From Nautilus pompilius (taxonomy: Eukaryota; Mollusca; Cephalopoda; Nautilida; Nautilidae): a stretch of 64,000 nucleotides of DNA. A program made the position numbers and the translations under genes. Below, one piece after another: positions 60,401 to 64,000 of this stretch. The notes beneath the pieces are model-generated. The model was not told the DNA's origin. It searched no databases and was given only the letters and a program-made list of their open reading frames with translations. Every line of letters starts with the position of its first letter. Positions within the stretch are counted from its first letter, which is position 1. The stretch is from contig JACATO010000632.1 of assembly GCA_018389105.1 (NCBI GenBank), positions 893,878 through 957,877 of the forward strand, written 5' to 3'.

Positions 60401-63400
60401 GACCCGCTTCATTCCGAGAAAGTGTTTTATTATCAGGATGGCACCCTCCCGCGTTCTCATCAACATCTACAAGCATCTCCGGATGGACACTTTACTGGGA
60501 AGTGGCTGGAACGCGGCTCATTCGAATACTCAGCAAGCCTTCCAGAAAATGCACCTCTGGAATGTGATGAAGAACGAGGCGTAATGCCACAAAACCGGCT
60601 ACATGCCGACCACCCACGAACTCCAGCAGAGAACTGTTGATGTTTCAATAGCTTATTCCTGTGAAAACATCTGCCACTCTGTTCTCAGGAGCTGCAGTAC
60701 CCGGATGGATGCCGATAGTAGATGTTTTGAACACGTATTGTAGCGCATCATATTTAAAGTGTCCGCTGTATGAAGCAAAAATTGCATCCGGAAGCAGAAT
60801 ATCTTTGTTTGCATCTTTCTGGGACAAGAGAACCTGGTAAAATGCTTATATTATATACAAAAAAAAAATCTCCTAAACCCATAGATGAGCCGATAAGTTT
60901 TAGAGGAGTTATCTCTCTTAGTTATAGAAATGTTCACGTGATAACTTTGTGCTGACGCTCCATCTACACTCTATGGTGTCCTGTACTACTATAGACTGTT
61001 TAGAGATGACGATGGTGATGATGTTATAGGTGTGAAACTTTTAAAAACTTCTAAAACCCATATGAAGCGGGTTATTAGTGTAATAATTCGAAACAAGTTG
61101 CTACGTGGTCAGTGCTTCATCCGGGGCAGTGTCTGACATCGACTATTCCATTTCTGTCAGCATCAAAAGCCTCTGACTGGAGACGCGGCTGCCTCACGCG
61201 CTCGTGTCGATCAGCACGGCTAGGGTTAATGGCTTCTGCTTCGGCATCAACCGCTGCTGCCGCCCAATTAGTGGAGATAAAAGAAAAATAAACTTAAGTT
61301 AACAGGTTTTGCTTGTCAAACGAAAGTCCGTTCGCTGTAACGTCGCCTCCCAGCGGCCCGGCTGTAAACTAATTGGCAGACGATAAACTACTGTCGTCTG
61401 GACGCCTCGCGTGATGACCCACTTCCGCAGGAGAGTCTGACTCACGCGGGTCACCGACCGGTCGTCTTTTGTCGTCTGCTACCTAATGTCGCCCAGTAGT
61501 GAAAGTCACGACATTTTCTCCCGGAGCCACTCGAGTTGCTTCCAATTTACAAGAAGAAACAGAAATTATGTGAACAGAACATCAGCACGTGGCATTGTAG
61601 GTGTGTTCCCTGCACCTAAACTGTCTTGTATATACATCCCTACACTAGCACTCGAAAGTATGAGCAGGCCTCGCGGAGCACTCTTGTCACGCTTTCTAAA
61701 CGCTATTGCAGTACATCATCCCAAGGAAAATTTTTTTAACAATCTCAAATCCTACGAACCGTGCATTAATAACATGTAATCCATTAATTATGACTTCAAG
61801 ATACCGAATGACCAAGCAAGTTATTTCGGTAAATGTTCCTTTAATATCGTTTCTTACTACTAACCCGCATAACTGTGAGCTCATAGTGTGTTTGTATAAA
61901 TGTCGATGGTACTCGTTATTGAGAAATGCTATTGCTTTGGCCATACATGGCCAAGCCACTGCTTGACCGCCATAGTATCTCTGCAACAGCAACCTCTACC
62001 ACCACAAGATGGTTAACAGAGGTTGGACGTGTTTGGTCAAGTAGCAGCCAGAAAGTCTTTGCCTAGAAGCGGTAACACAAGAAAGTAATCTGATTGGGCT
62101 GTTTAGAACTACACCTTGGAGCAATGTACTGAGGCTGAACGAGGACTGGCTTGAATGACAACAGTATGTTAGAGGGAAGGCCAGCAGGAAGGATAGGGGA
62201 AAATAGGTTTGCCCTGAAATTAAACAAGGTTGTAGAAGTAGGAAGAGACGGGGTTGCTCTGCTGGTGACTCGATACAATTTGATAGAATCATTACAAACA
62301 GGAGACACACAATATTTAGCGACCCCATGCAGCTTCATCAGAGCATCGTTTTGAAAGGTGATGGGTTTATACCACAGCAAGTTATGATCTGAAGCACACA
62401 GCAAAGCTCGGCACACAATGCTTTGCTAGAAAAGAATTGGATAGCTGTTTAAAACAACGGTTCGGCCAGATCCACAGCCCGCTGTATGAGATGTGCGAGC
62501 GGGAGGTTACTTAAAATGATCAGTATTTTGGAAAGTTACTGAACAGGACGCCCACAGTGCGAGCAGCAGCCATTCTTCGCAAGTAGGATGGCTATTTTGG
62601 CGAACAATTCTTGAACTGATTTTAGCATCAAAACGAATTGCTTCTCCGGGAAGCGCTGAAGCCGCTATTGATTTCGGCTCAACTCACCTGAGCCTTTGTT
62701 TTTTCTTTATGTTATTTTAAAAAAAAAAAATTATACCAGACTTAGAACGAAATTTGTTTTGTTGTTTTGCAGGTACGGGCTGCTGATGAGAGTTGTTTTA
62801 GGCGCCTACAACCTGAATGGACCTTCTCCTCTCGAACTAGACAGCGAGACTGAAAGTTTTTTTGTGGTAAAAAGAGGACGTGTCCCCCGCCGCAGCAGTT
62901 ATCACCTGCTCCTCCACCACACATCCAGCGGCGGCCAGGGTTACGGCTTCCAAACTAAACACCAAGCGTTTATTCTGGGAGGTGTGACACCTGAGTAGGT
63001 GGGGTGGGCTCTCGGGAAGAAGCAATAAACCAATAGCGACAAATGTTTACCTAAAACACTGTTCTCACTAAAGAATGCTATTTAAGTGGAAGAATTGTAC
63101 AGGTGTCAAATCAGGGATGCTTAAGCTCCGCCTTAGAACTGTTTCGGGTGATGCAGTTGTCTTGGCAACCATTCTACGTGTGTTTTAATAAAACAAATGA
63201 TTTCAGGGAATCAGTTCAGTGTCACCGTGACCACAGTTCTCCTTTGTTTCAACTTGTAAATGTGTGATTACTCGAGTCCACTAAATATAAAGAATTTTCC
63301 AGAAATGCTTACCTGTGTCTCTCCTTCACTATGCTACGCTGATGAACTCGATCTATTGAATCTTTTATCTCAGTGCCAACTCGTGCGTATAGGAAAGAGT

Positions 63401-64000
63401 TCTGTTTGTTTTCACGTTTAATTTAAAAAAAAATACTTTTATAAACTTGCACGCAGCATTGTAGTTTTTTCTTCTCGTCTCCTCTTTTAGTCCAAACTTT
63501 TAAAAAGAGCAAAAACTTTGACTGAAATTTAATATCCAACTTTTGCTATCTCCCGTCTTCTACTATTTTCCAAAAATATTGTGGTGTGAGGTTATCCTGC
63601 AATATGCCTTTTAAAAACCATTTCCTTCCATTTATTATTCTGCTTAAAATGTAACTCCTCAAATTAACATCTCATCGCCATTTTTGTGTAATCTCGAATC
63701 GTTCTCGTCTCAAGCGAGACGTCGTTTTTCCACTTAAAATGAAAGTAGAAAAGCTTCATGGCTTCCTTCCATTTACATCTTGCTCGGGAGATGGCCAGGT
63801 AACTGATATTTCCCAAGGAAGTTCATTCAATGCGTCGCTTTTGGCCGTTATTCCGATTATTGAAAAGTCACATCCTAAACGTCTTCAGAATTCTGGTTAA
63901 TTACCTGGCCGCCATCTCGCGTTTAAAATACTGTTTATCCCTTTCGTTTGTTCGTTCCAGCATCCTTCCTACACGACCGACATCAACCGGCCCAACGACA
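50845..64000 (+). CDS. Secreted serine protease C: Cys-rich module + S1 domain, 3' end outside window
   Basis: Visible exons: 50845-51169, 60122-60308, 62773-62866 and 63961-64000 (cut by the window edge); phases 1-2-0 as in the other copies. Intron 1 is almost 9 kb. A signal peptide (about 1-27) precedes C28-x5-C34-x2-C37-x16-C54-x9-C64-x11-C76, with extra Cys77 and Cys88, the fullest form of the Cys-rich module in the array. Cys112 is placed like the chymotrypsin Cys1. The S1 domain begins after Arg119 with IIPA instead of IVGG. Catalytic His167 (TAAHC) is present and catalytic Asp215 (NRPND) is the last complete codon. The Ser exon, and therefore activity, cannot be judged. A surface loop before the first active-site cysteine is longer than in A and B ([17 protein letters not shown]). 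Confidence 0.9.
53141..53262. repeat. (GA)n microsatellite
   Basis: Imperfect GA array in protease C intron 1. Confidence 0.9.
53917..53992. repeat. (AAT)n microsatellite
   Basis: About twenty-five AAT units with one short unit, followed by a complementary TTA array 350 bases on. Confidence 0.95.
54338..54456. repeat. (TTA)n microsatellite
   Basis: Begins as TTG units, then about 35 TTA units with small interruptions; reverse complement of the array at 53917. Confidence 0.95.
54655..54838. repeat. Degenerate ~37-bp tandem repeat
   Basis: About five diverged units of the form GAATTCGGTATATCGGAGAG plus AACCCCTGTTAGAG. Old minisatellite in protease C intron 1. Confidence 0.7.
56160..56830 (-). 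mobile_element. Mariner transposon relic with internal deletion
   Basis: On - from 56830 the frame starts [20 protein letters not shown], continues with the mariner paired-type DNA-binding part ([33 protein letters not shown]), then jumps to the late motif [16 protein letters not shown]. About 56170-56330 keeps the [11 protein letters not shown]-type C-terminus. The part carrying the first catalytic Asp is absent, and frame changes occur near 56760 and in the C-terminal third. Mariner family membership is clear; the copy is dead. Terminal repeats were not delimited. Confidence 0.85.
57378..57406. repeat. (GA)n microsatellite
   Basis: Short uninterrupted GA run in protease C intron 1. Confidence 0.9.
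60350..60645 (+). mobile_element. Fragment of a DDE transposase element
   Basis: Begins with GGGTGTCCCAAAACGATGCA, typical of some Tc1/mariner-like termini. 60434-60590 then resembles the region around the second catalytic Asp of insect-type transposases ([18 protein letters not shown], where active copies have QDGAPPH and a GRWIGRGG-type motif). Too short and diverged to assign a family. It lies just inside protease C intron 2. Confidence 0.4.
60646..62772 (+). other. Protease C intron 2, remainder
   Basis: No gene supported. Open frames at 61486-61779 and 61996-62416 have no recognised domain. The stretch 62080-62440 is poorer in CpG than its surroundings and may be an old insertion. Confidence 0.5.

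Overview
The window is invertebrate nuclear DNA: long introns with GT/AG junctions, abundant microsatellites, and hAT, Tc1 and mariner relics. A lophotrochozoan, most likely a mollusc, fits best. This rests on the general look of the genes and on a dispersed AAGGGAGATAAY motif that I associate from memory with molluscan non-coding DNA. No species is claimed.

Region 1 (1-16.7 kb) is AT-rich and very poor in CpG. It holds six 3' exons of THOC7, a subunit of the THO/TREX mRNA-export complex, on the + strand; the first exons lie upstream of the window. Two DNA transposons sit in its introns: a hAT element with intact ends and an 8-bp target duplication (8342-10657), and a Tc1 element with IR/DR-type ends (14441-16056). 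Both transposases are broken.

Region 2 (16.7-28 kb) changes abruptly to CpG-rich sequence. It is mostly intergenic but contains a probable two-exon gene on the - strand (22874-23604). This encodes an unrecognised basic coiled-coil-like protein of 91 residues, with a CRE/CCAAT/ETS-type promoter. A possible isolated coding exon lies near 20.65-20.81 kb.

Region 3 (28-64 kb) is a tandem array of three same-strand paralogues. Each encodes a secreted protein with a signal peptide, a small Cys-rich module resembling a chitin-binding type-2 (CBM14/peritrophin-A) domain, and an S1 (chymotrypsin-fold) serine protease domain. All splice positions that can be compared share intron phases 1-2-0-1-0. Copy A (28284-34065) is complete, with 334 codons. 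Copy B (39677-45740) is complete in layout but one nucleotide short in exon 5, just before the catalytic-Ser exon. Copy C (50845-64000) runs off the window after the catalytic Asp. The residue before the zymogen cleavage point differs in each copy (Phe, Asn, Arg), which suggests different activators. The array is separated by minisatellites, microsatellites, a hAT relic, a deleted mariner and a further DDE transposase relic.

Two sequence-wide signals stand out. Ten perfect TGACGTCA octamers lie between 23.8 and 60.1 kb and I found none before that. Three times a microsatellite is followed closely by its own reverse complement.
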